Below are positions 55,162-62,360 of a DNA stretch of 62,360 nt, piece after piece (positions within the stretch are counted from its first letter, which is position 1; each line of letters opens with the position of its first letter). A program made the translations under genes and the position numbers. The notes under the pieces were generated by a model. The model searched no databases. It had not been told where the DNA came from and saw only the letters and a list, made by a program, of their open reading frames with translations. Source of the DNA: Algoriphagus boritolerans DSM 17298 = JCM 18970. GTDB lineage: Bacteria; Bacteroidota; Bacteroidia; Cytophagales; Cyclobacteriaceae. Where the stretch lies: the NCBI RefSeq assembly GCF_900108085.1, contig NZ_FNVR01000001.1:1-62360 (forward strand). The letters run 5' to 3'.

Positions 55162-57501
55162 TTAGAAGTTTAATCTGGCTGTCATCAGGAAGATTCGCGT
55201 TTCCCGTTTGGCATAAAAGTCCTGAGAAAACCGATTGGTCAAGGCATTGCCTGCATATCTCCGGGTATCAAATACATCCCGTAAACTAAGCGATAGATTT
55301 CCCCGATCTTCAAAAAAGGATCGCTGAAGGCTGGCATCCAAATAATACTGGGCCAAATCCCTTCCCTGCGCCTCTACTTCCGGAGAATCATAATTTGCTG
55401 CCAACTGGAAATTGATGCCATAAGGCAGCTTGAAATCCTGGATCAATTTTACATTCCAGGAAAATCCGGAATTGGTAAATTCTTCACTGATATTGGATCC
55501 ATCCACATCGATTCGGAATAGAGTTACCCCTCCATTGATGGAATACCAGTCATTTACCTCGCTGATTCCGATGAATTCAACACCGTAGGAACTGGCAGAA
55601 AGTAAGTTTTCAGGCTGTGAATAAGAGATTCCGTCTTCCACAAATGTGATGAAGTCCAACTGACCGTTGACTTTTCTATAGAATAGGTTGGTAGTGAAGC
55701 TGGTTTTGTCAAAGTTGGCCAAATGCCCGAACTCGAAGGAGTTAATCATCTCCGGTTGAAGGTTTGGATTGCCACGACGGATGTTCAGCGAATCGGTAAT
55801 GTCCGGAAAGGGGTTTAGCCTCCAAGCTGTAGGACGGTCAATTCTTCGACTGTAGGTGAACTTCAGGGAATGCTTGTCATTCAGCTTATACATGGTCTGC
55901 AGGCTGGGAAACAGGTTGAAATAGTCCTGCTGATTTTCCTCGTTGGTATTTTCCAGGTAAGTATCCACTTGGGTAAACTCACCCCTCAGACCGAGTGCGT
56001 ATTCAAACTTGGAGCGCGTGGAGGAATAGACTACGTAGCCTGCATGGATCTGGTCTTTGTATAAAAACCGGTTGCTGACTGCAGGGTCTTCTACAAAATC
56101 CTGCGTGCTCTCATCCCTTCTCAAGTACTGGTAATCGTTGTCAAATTTCCGGATGTTGGATTTTAGACCCGTTTCAAACTTGCCGTTTTCCAAAGGTTTG
56201 ATGTAGTCAAACTGAAACACAGATATATTTCTTACTTCATCCGTAAAGGCACGTTCCTGCCCGGTAAGATTTTCCGGACTCGGATTTAGTGTATTGCCAA
56301 ATATCTCAATTCGCTGAGTCTTAAACTGATTTCTATAGGAGTGACTGGCGGTAAAGCGGAGCAAATGCCCTTTGTCTTTGAAATTGTGCTCAAAAATCAA
56401 AGCATTGTCGACTCCTTCATCGATTTCATCTTCGGTATTTCTTCGGACATAGTCGAAGGATTCGTCTTCGCCAGATTCGTTCATTCGGTCCAATTCGGCG
56501 TAGAGGGTATTTGTCTGAAAATCCTGCCCATATTGGAAGACGCCCTCGTAGCTGAGGATGTTATTTCCGAAGTAATAATCCGCCCCGTAGTTCAAATTAT
56601 GACCTTGGTTTCGATTGACATTGTCTGTGTTTTGGGTCAAAGTCTCCTGATCATCAAAAATCATCCGTGTCGACCTTCTGGTTCCTACGTCCTTCCAATC
56701 GCGGTAATTATACCCTCCAAACACATTGAAATTGGCTTTTCTGTGATTCAGTCGTGCTCCAAGGTTGGTTCTGTTTCGGGTGCCATACGTCGCTTCCAGT
56801 CCGCCATGCGTACCCAGATCCTGACCTTTTTTCAAAATAATATCGATCACTCCCCCTTCTGCCTCCGCGTCAAATCTTGCGTTCGGATTATTTATCACCC
56901 GAACTTCCTCGACCGCACTCGCCGGAAGCTGATCCAGGCTTTGGGTTAAGGATGAATTCCGACCATTGATCAGGATATTGGTACCCGAACTACCTCTCAG
57001 CGAGATGGTCCCATCGTCTGCCACAGAGATGGATGGAGTGTTTCGGAGAATATCCAGCAGCGTCCCTCCGGCATTGGCGATGTTGTTTTCAGGTGTGATC
57101 ACAATTCCTTCCAGACTTGATCTCACGGGCATTTTTGAAGTTTGTACCACGACCTCCTCCAGGTTTTGGCTTTCGCTTTTCATCAGGACATCACCCAACT
57201 CCACGTTTTGAGTGACATTCACTTCAGGGATAATCTGATCTTCAAATCCAAGAAAGAAGGCTTTGAAGGTATAAGTACCGCGGTCCACCTCCAGTGTGAA
57301 GTCGCCGTTTTCGTCAGAATCCGAATAGGCTACGGGGTTAGTCTCATCCCCGGCGGCAAACAGCGCTACCTGTACATATCCTAAGACTTCTTTGCGTTGT
57401 GCATCCTTGAGGGTTCCGGATACCTGATAGGTCTGTGACCAAACGAGCGTGGGAAATGCGAAAAAAAAGAGAATAAAAAGAAATGATTTAATAGGTTTCA
57501 T
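55162..57501 (-). CDS. TonB-dependent-receptor-like outer-membrane beta-barrel protein
   Basis: The 779-residue product has a signal peptide (ending LVWSQTY), then a carboxypeptidase-regulatory-like domain (about 25-105; YQVSGTLKDAQRKEVLGYVQ) and a plug domain (about 110-220; NAGGTLLDILRNTPSISVAD, GTNILINGRNSSL, AEGGVIDIILKKG). The rest is a beta-barrel of the type called outer membrane beta-barrel family in Bacteroidota. No TonB box is obvious. The ligand is unknown. The gene lies 62 bp downstream of a histidine kinase gene in the same direction, so it may belong to the same two-component unit. Confidence 0.88.
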   Translation of the reverse strand: MKPIKSFLFILFFFAFPTLVWSQTYQVSGTLKDAQRKEVLGYVQVALFAAGDETNPVAYSDSDENGDFTLEVDRGTYTFKAFFLGFEDQIIPEVNVTQNVELGDVLMKSESQNLEEVVVQTSKMPVRSSLEGIVITPENNIANAGGTLLDILRNTPSISVADDGTISLRGSSGTNILINGRNSSLTQSLDQLPASAVEEVRVINNPNARFDAEAEGGVIDIILKKGQDLGTHGGLEATYGTRNRTNLGARLNHRKANFNVFGGYNYRDWKDVGTRRSTRMIFDDQETLTQNTDNVNRNQGHNLNYGADYYFGNNILSYEGVFQYGQDFQTNTLYAELDRMNESGEDESFDYVRRNTEDEIDEGVDNALIFEHNFKDKGHLLRFTASHSYRNQFKTQRIEIFGNTLNPSPENLTGQERAFTDEVRNISVFQFDYIKPLENGKFETGLKSNIRKFDNDYQYLRRDESTQDFVEDPAVSNRFLYKDQIHAGYVVYSSTRSKFEYALGLRGEFTQVDTYLENTNEENQQDYFNLFPSLQTMYKLNDKHSLKFTYSRRIDRPTAWRLNPFPDITDSLNIRRGNPNLQPEMINSFEFGHLANFDKTSFTTNLFYRKVNGQLDFITFVEDGISYSQPENLLSASSYGVEFIGISEVNDWYSINGGVTLFRIDVDGSNISEEFTNSGFSWNVKLIQDFKLPYGINFQLAANYDSPEVEAQGRDLAQYYLDASLQRSFFEDRGNLSLSLRDVFDTRRYAGNALTNRFSQDFYAKRETRIFLMTARLNF

Positions 57502-57563
57502 CGGGCAGAGCGTTGGTTTTGATCCAAGTGTAGGGATACATTTTGTATCAATTTTGAAGTTGC

Positions 57564-58817
57564 TTACCTGAATAGAATCCGAATCACATGCAGATTGTTT
57601 TCGAAATAATAAAAAAGCCGGAAACCGTAGTTTTTGCAGATCTGATTGACGATAGCCAGTCCCAGTCCCACAGAGTCAGGATGATCACTTCCTTTCTTAA
57701 ACCGCTCCAGAAATCCCTCCGGGTCGGAAGTCGGCGGGACACCTGTATTTTCTATTTTCAAAAATTTGGAATTCAGTTCGATGTGGATTGACCCCTGATC
57801 GATATTGTGTCGGATTGCATTGCCGATCAGGTTGGACAATAAGACTTCTGCCACGAACGGGTGGATCTCCAGCCATACCATGGGGTCAAATTGAGTGGTG
57901 ATTTTGAGCGATCTGATCGCAATCAGTTCCTCCAGGTCCAGCAGGATTTTTTCTAGGGCTGGGCTTAAGTTTATCGTCTCAGGAGCTTCAAATTCCTCAT
58001 TTTCAAGCTTGGCAAGCATCCCGAGCGACCGGACAATGTGAGTGATTCGCTCGTTGTTTTTATATGCCGAACTGATCAATTCCGCCTGTTTTTCAGTGAT
58101 GTTTTCATTTATGAGGTGTTCCAGTTTTCCTCGGATGACAGCGGACGGAGTTTGGATTTCATGGGATAGATTCTCTGAAAACTCCTTGATCTGCCGATAG
58201 TCTTTGAGGAGTTTTTTGGTCATTCGTTCGAGAAAATCATTCAATTTTTCAAATTCTGTAATTCCGTTTTTGGGGAATTCCAAAGGTTCATTTTTCTGAA
58301 AGCTAAAGGCTTGCACCGCATTGAGGCTTTCATGGAAAGGGCGAAGGATTTTTTTGGAAATAATCCGAAAGAAAAACCCGATAAAAACCAACTGAATGGC
58401 AAAGACCGCCACCATCGTAATCACGACCGTCTCTGTAATATCGTCAGCCTCGACCACGAGGTTGTAATAAGAAATCCGATAGTGTTTTCCGTTGATTTTA
58501 TAAGATTTACTTGCCTTTAGTTGGACTTCATTTCGGTTCATGGGATCATGATAGGCGACCGTATCCCGAAGATGGAGCTCTTCTATTGGGAGGTTGTACG
58601 GGATTTCCTTAATCTCGAGTTTGTCGTATTGCAGGCGTTCGGCTGAGACTCCATTCTCAATTCTCGCAGCATACGCATCAATCTGCCGGGTGAGCTCCAT
58701 TCCGAGCTCAAAATCAATCTCTGATTCCAATTTGTTGTAAATAAAAAAACCACCAACAAGCAACGCCGCCATGGTGATTCCCAGGTACCAAAGTGTGATG
58801 ATGTTGATTAGTTTCAT
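57564..58817 (-). CDS. Sensor histidine kinase
   Basis: The 417-residue product has a membrane helix at 5-28, a periplasmic sensor of about 100 residues, and a second helix at about 130-152. The HisKA domain holds the phosphoacceptor His219 in ENLSHEIQTPSAV. The ATPase domain shows LIGNAIRHNIDQGSIHI (N box) and DSVGLGLAIVNQICKNYGF (G box). No clear HAMP domain was recognised. It pairs with the OmpR-like regulator upstream, 69 bp away, and lies before an outer-membrane receptor gene that it may help regulate. Confidence 0.92.
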   Translation of the reverse strand: MKLINIITLWYLGITMAALLVGGFFIYNKLESEIDFELGMELTRQIDAYAARIENGVSAERLQYDKLEIKEIPYNLPIEELHLRDTVAYHDPMNRNEVQLKASKSYKINGKHYRISYYNLVVEADDITETVVITMVAVFAIQLVFIGFFFRIISKKILRPFHESLNAVQAFSFQKNEPLEFPKNGITEFEKLNDFLERMTKKLLKDYRQIKEFSENLSHEIQTPSAVIRGKLEHLINENITEKQAELISSAYKNNERITHIVRSLGMLAKLENEEFEAPETINLSPALEKILLDLEELIAIRSLKITTQFDPMVWLEIHPFVAEVLLSNLIGNAIRHNIDQGSIHIELNSKFLKIENTGVPPTSDPEGFLERFKKGSDHPDSVGLGLAIVNQICKNYGFRLFYYFENNLHVIRILFR

Positions 58818-58886
58818 TTATGACAGGTGTTTTTCAATGTTCAGGAGGATTTCTCAGAATAATCTTTCTCTCAAATAGAGCCCATT

Positions 58887-59570
58887 TTAGGATGCCAGCG
58901 GGTCAAACTTGTAGCCGATACCATAGACCGTACTGATGTAATCTTTTCCTCCGGCCCCTGTGATTTTCTTTCGCAGGTTTTTGACATGCTGGTAGACAAA
59001 GTCAAAATTTGCCAAATCATCCGTATAGTCTCCCCAGAGGTGCTGAGCGATTGCCTGCTTGCCCAAAACCCTGTTCTTATTGGTGATAAAGAAGAGCAAA
59101 AGGTCAAATTCCTTTTTCGTCAACTCCAAAACCTGATCATTTACTTTGGCCAGCAATTGATGGATTTCAATGGTGATCTCATTGAAGACGACTTCGTCAA
59201 ACCCTCCCAGTTTTGACCGTCGAAAGATGGCCTTCAGCCTGGCCAAAAGCTCCGAAAGATGGAAAGGCTTGGGTAGGTAGTCGTCTGCACCCTGATCCAG
59301 CCCCTTCAGCTTGTCATCCAAGGCATCTTTGGCAGAAATGATCAGTACCGTGGTTTTGATTTTTTGGGACTTGATGATTTCTATCAGATCAAGTCCATTG
59401 CCGTCAGGCAGCATCAGATCCAGTAAGATACAGTCGTAGCCAAAACTTAGGATTTTATCCTGAGCCTCAAACAACGTGGTGGCCGATTCACAGATGATCC
59501 CCTCAGCAGAGAGGTAATTGACCACATTTTGGGTCAATTCGGGATTGTCTTCTACGAGAAGGATTTTCAT
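58887..59570 (-). CDS. OmpR-family response regulator
   Basis: The 227-residue product has a receiver (residues 1-115: acidic residues at E7 and D8, phosphoacceptor Asp51 in ILLDLMLPDGNG, Lys101 in DDYLPKPFHLSELL) and a C-terminal winged helix (EIHQLLAKVNDQVLELTKKE, VYQHVKNLRKKI, YISTVYGIGYKF). It is the first gene of the regulator-kinase-barrel series. A 16-bp palindrome lies about 70 bp upstream. Confidence 0.93.
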   Translation of the reverse strand: MKILLVEDNPELTQNVVNYLSAEGIICESATTLFEAQDKILSFGYDCILLDLMLPDGNGLDLIEIIKSQKIKTTVLIISAKDALDDKLKGLDQGADDYLPKPFHLSELLARLKAIFRRSKLGGFDEVVFNEITIEIHQLLAKVNDQVLELTKKEFDLLLFFITNKNRVLGKQAIAQHLWGDYTDDLANFDFVYQHVKNLRKKITGAGGKDYISTVYGIGYKFDPLAS

Positions 59571-59640
59571 TTGGAGGAATTAGGCGCTGTTGCGATAAGG
59601 GGAAGTTAGGGCGAAAACCAAACCGGTCAAAACCTACGCG

Positions 59641-59656
59641 ATTCCTTTGAAGGAAT
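59641..59656. promoter_or_regulatory. Palindrome upstream of the response regulator gene
   Basis: ATTCCTT-TG-AAGGAAT is a perfect inverted repeat with 7-bp arms, 71 bp upstream of the regulator start. It could be its own operator. OmpR-type proteins usually bind direct repeats, so another regulator is also possible. Confidence 0.4.
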
Positions 59657-59775
59657 TTTGAAGTTGGAAAAAGTCGGGAAAGACCTGGCCAGCAAACAAT
59701 CCGGCTGAACAGGACGTTATCTTTCCAAAATGCCGGTATTTTTTCAAATCAAACTCCATTTTTCCAACCCAACCT

Positions 59776-60153
59776 ATGGTCCAAACTTACCTCGATGATC
59801 AAAATTATATCCGGCTGATCAGTAGGACAGCCGCCCTCGGTGGTTTTTTATTGGCTTACGATTGGGTGGTATTAGGGGGTACCAAGCCGTTTTAGGAACC
59901 TTTTTTCAATATTTCATCGGTGGCATCAGGGTTGGGGGACGAGTTCGGCATGGGTAGGCTGCATAATAGGTGCTGCTTTGTGCATTATCCTGAGTGACAA
60001 GTAGGGCAGGAAGCGGTTATTGATTTTTTCGGGATTGCTGTTTTCGCTTTCGGCAATCGGGACCGCATTGGCAGATCCGTTTTGGTGGTTTGGTGGATCT
60101 TGCCCGAGACCAAAGGCAAAACTCTGGAGCAACTCGAGAAAGAGTTGGGGTAA
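59776..60153 (+). pseudogene. Decayed MFS sugar porter with an internal deletion
   Basis: From ATG 59776 the frame reads TAALGGFLLAYDWVVLGGTK and stops at TAG, where the family has a Tyr codon. A second frame resumes with GWGTSSAWVGCIIGAALCII, LSDK, a TAG, then GRKRLLIFSGLLFSLSAIGT. These are the first membrane helices and the DxxGRK loop of sugar porters. A third frame gives only the very C-terminus, VWWILPETKGKTLEQLEKEL. The middle of the protein, about 300 residues, is missing. The gene is dead by both nonsense codons and deletion. Confidence 0.8.
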
Positions 60154-60241
60154 AAGCCCGGTCTTTTGATGTGAAAAATAGCGGAATCCAAGCGGGGCTC
60201 AGCTCAACCGATTGATTTTCCTTGAATCTGACCAAAGGCGA

Positions 60242-62065
60242 TCACCTGTCATTCTTCGCGTCATTTTTCGCTTCCTTGAATTCTCTTCTGTTTTCTTTGG
60301 AAGGATTCATGGTTTCTTTCATTCCATCGAGAATAGACTTGATGATCAGGTTGACAAACCCTTTGTTCATGTCCCGCTCGGCCAGGAATTTCACGGATCG
60401 TGGAGGTTGGTCTGCTGCGGCCGGATTGTTGGTGCGCAGGATGGCGTTAGCTCCGAAGGAGACGATGCTGTTGATCCAATTTTCCTTGGGGTTCACTTCC
60501 AGATTAATATTCAGATCATGGTACCGGAAGGTCAAATTACCGCCGGACCGGGTCGATTGGGCTATTCCCGAAAACTTAATCTCATCGGCTGTTCCGGCTT
60601 TGAATTCTATGGGGGAGTACGCTTTGATGATCGGGTTGATCTCCGTCAGTTCAAACTGAAGCAGTCGACCGTCAAAGGCAAATTGCGGCAGGGAATAACT
60701 GAAAGCCAGATTCAGGCTGAATTCGACTTTTCCTGCTAAAAAAGCACCCGCCTGAATCGTCAGTAGTTCATCCGGAGCCAGATTGGTGATGTTTTTAGCC
60801 TCCAAGGTTCCGTTGTTCACGTGTACTCTCGCCAGAGAGCCATCCGGCTTGCGTTCTTCATTGATGACGTTGACCTGTGTTGCCTTTACCGTTTTGATCC
60901 GAACGGGATCCTTGATTTCATTGACGAGTTGGCCCAGGTATTTTGGGAAATGATTCAGGTCCTTAGCCTTGGTATTGTCCTTGTAGATCAGGGCGGAGAT
61001 GCTGTCAAGAGACACTTCTTCGATAAAAAGTGAATTGGCATAGATCAGCGAATCGAAATTCACCCCTGAAAAATTAATCAAACCCACTGTCCCCGAGAAT
61101 TGGGTGTGTTGAAATCTGTAATTCCGCTGGATTTCCGCATTGCTGACGTTGGGCTTGAAGCTCATTTCTTCCAACTGAATCGTCTGATCCCGATAGGAAA
61201 GATCAAAGGAACTCATCGTGATATGGAAAAGGCTGTCCCGGGTCTGGATGTCCAGGTCATGCACCCCGGAAGTGAAATTCTGAAAATTGAAGATCAGCGT
61301 ATCGAGATTTTTGCGGGCATCCACCGAGTCGAATTTTATCCTGAAATCCGAAAAATTCACCTGCTGTAGTGCGTCTTCCTTGGTGCTTCCGCTGAATTTA
61401 TCCAGCGATATTTCCAACTCCCTCAGGAAGTACAGCTCATCCTCCTCCTCCGTATAGTCAATGTCCAGCTCTTTGAATGACAAGTTGAAATTGTCCACTG
61501 TAAAATCACGGTTTTTCAACGAATTGATCAATCGGAATTGGGCATTTACGAGTTCAAACTCCCGTAGCAAATAAGCCTCCGGGACAGTGTTTTCCCCGTC
61601 GCCGACGAGGGATTTGGATGCACCAAAGGGTAGGAATGTGGGGTTTTGACTGTTTAGATCGAGCTCCAGATCCGGGCTGATGATGGCTATTTTTTCGAGT
61701 AGGAGTTTATTGGCGCGTAGCAGAAGGAGAATATCCACATTTTCCAGGACCAATTTGTCAGTTTTCAGCGTGATCCAACTGTTGATATAAGGATAGGATT
61801 TTTTGGGACTTTCCCTTCGCTGTAGGGATACGTCCAGGACGCTGATCGATCCCTGTAGGGGATTGGCCCGGAGGTTTTTGAATTTCAACTCGTACACTTC
61901 CCCTGCCGGACTCGATTCAAAGGCATTGGTCAGTGCCTTGCTGAGCATTTTGTTGATATTGATATAGATGACAAATCCGGCTGTCAGGATGATCACAATG
62001 ACCGAAATCAGGATGATACCCAGCTTGGTGCGTGTTTTCAATGGGGCATTGGGATTGTTGGTCAT
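60242..62065 (-). CDS. AsmA/DUF748-like membrane-anchored protein
   Basis: The 607-residue product has one N-terminal membrane helix (about 14-34; IILISVIVIILTAGFVIYI) followed by a long beta-rich domain. Segments such as YELKFKNLRANPLQGSISVL, KLVLENVDILLLLRANKLLL and AGKVEFSLNLAFSYSLPQFA fit the repeated strands of AsmA- and DUF748-type proteins, which may bridge the periplasm in lipid transfer. Its C-terminus is charged (ENRREFKEAKNDAKNDR). It is alone on its strand. The family call is approximate. Confidence 0.7.
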   Translation of the reverse strand: MTNNPNAPLKTRTKLGIILISVIVIILTAGFVIYININKMLSKALTNAFESSPAGEVYELKFKNLRANPLQGSISVLDVSLQRRESPKKSYPYINSWITLKTDKLVLENVDILLLLRANKLLLEKIAIISPDLELDLNSQNPTFLPFGASKSLVGDGENTVPEAYLLREFELVNAQFRLINSLKNRDFTVDNFNLSFKELDIDYTEEEDELYFLRELEISLDKFSGSTKEDALQQVNFSDFRIKFDSVDARKNLDTLIFNFQNFTSGVHDLDIQTRDSLFHITMSSFDLSYRDQTIQLEEMSFKPNVSNAEIQRNYRFQHTQFSGTVGLINFSGVNFDSLIYANSLFIEEVSLDSISALIYKDNTKAKDLNHFPKYLGQLVNEIKDPVRIKTVKATQVNVINEERKPDGSLARVHVNNGTLEAKNITNLAPDELLTIQAGAFLAGKVEFSLNLAFSYSLPQFAFDGRLLQFELTEINPIIKAYSPIEFKAGTADEIKFSGIAQSTRSGGNLTFRYHDLNINLEVNPKENWINSIVSFGANAILRTNNPAAADQPPRSVKFLAERDMNKGFVNLIIKSILDGMKETMNPSKENRREFKEAKNDAKNDR

Positions 62066-62283
62066 GAAGGTGCTTCCTGCTTAAAATAGGCCAGAAATCT
62101 GTGGTTAAGTTACTCAAGCCATTCCGGTATTCAACCTAGGGCTAAAATATAAGATAAATCGGTACAACTCTCCGAGAATACTAATCCTCACGCAAAAAAT
62201 CGGTTTGGGTTTTCGGGCAAACTGATGTCGGTAGCCATCGAATTTGTCAGGGAAGTGGGGGAGGGTGTCCAACTTTTCTCGCA

Positions 62284-62360
62284 GTAGAAACGATGTACCA
62301 AAAAAGTAAGAACGTTTCTCTAAAATGTAGGAACGGTGTACCTGGAGCAAGAACGTTCCT
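62284..62360. repeat. Array of four GTARRAACG repeats, 20-22 bp apart
   Basis: The copies are GTAGAAACG (62284), GTAAGAACG (62306), GTAGGAACG (62327) and GCAAGAACG (62347), with a period of 22, 21 and 20 bp. In addition, AGAAACG/CGTTTCT (62286-62319) and AGGAACG/CGTTCCT (62329-62360) form two inverted repeats whose variable base changes in step on both arms. The array is cut by the window edge and may continue. It fits a binding site for a dimeric regulator or a tandem hairpin element. Confidence 0.6.

Noticed and set aside
56341..56949. 202-residue plus-strand frame inside the outer-membrane barrel gene
   Set aside because: Antisense to a gene with signal peptide, plug and barrel. No family features.
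60212..60739. Plus-strand frames over the AsmA-like gene
   Set aside because: Shadows of the minus-strand protein, which has a membrane helix and a consistent beta pattern.

Overview
The window looks like a chromosomal segment of a Bacteroidota bacterium, most probably a Cytophagales/Cyclobacteriaceae member close to Algoriphagus. The evidence is the gene families: a TonB-type outer-membrane protein with a carboxypeptidase-regulatory-like N-terminus, GH109 and GH67 glycosidases, DUF1080, an AddA-AddB-like pair typical of the phylum, MlaE/MlaF/MlaD, DUF502, and a Pif1-like helicase with an HTH tail. Start codons mostly lack Shine-Dalgarno sequences, and dispersed degenerate intergenic repeats are common. 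The taxon is inferred from family composition only.

Left end (1-6.5 kb), accessory. The tail of an IS4-family transposase abuts a subtilisin-like serine protease gene whose protein-like reading frame continues upstream of its only usable start codon, so the IS seems to have removed the 5' end of the protease gene. A KAP-family P-loop NTPase follows 16 bp downstream. A subtilase next to an NTPase recalls the IetAS anti-phage system, but the NTPase family and the gene order differ. Then come a repeat-rich spacer, a zeta-toxin-like kinase broken by a TGA inside its P-loop, a small partner gene, and the orphan 3' end of an unknown gene with its terminator, which probably marks an insertion boundary.

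6.6-35.5 kb, mixed metabolism with small accessory pockets. It holds a GH109 oxidoreductase-like glycosidase, a DUF1080 protein, a secreted EEP phosphoesterase, a paiB remnant, the Pif1-like helicase, DUF502, an M20 peptidase, a DUF1059-DsrE-Crp/Fnr stress cluster with a strong palindrome, DinB and DUF1456 proteins, a B12-binding radical SAM enzyme, several alpha/beta hydrolases, a beta-lactamase-like hydrolase, a YhcG-like nuclease, a VOC protein, GH67 alpha-glucuronidase, and the AddA/AddB-like pair. Two more toxin-antitoxin-like loci (HigB/HigA and DUF4160/DUF2442) carry in-frame stop codons.

35.7-54.6 kb, core functions. It holds a YciI protein, a DUF389 membrane protein, an orphan receiver, mlaE-mlaF-mlaD (lipid transport), a membrane-linked EEP protein, pgi, a large lipoprotein, a LytTR regulator, queA, menC, a lactonase-like lipoprotein, ppc, a BamA/TamA-like barrel protein and a fasciclin lipoprotein. 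Three convergent pairs here overlap by 4 bp at their stop codons.

55-62 kb. A response regulator, histidine kinase and outer-membrane beta-barrel protein run in one direction, followed by a decayed sugar porter and a large AsmA-like protein. The window ends in a striking array of four GTARRAACG-type repeats with a 20-22 bp period. No rRNA, tRNA or CRISPR array was recognised.
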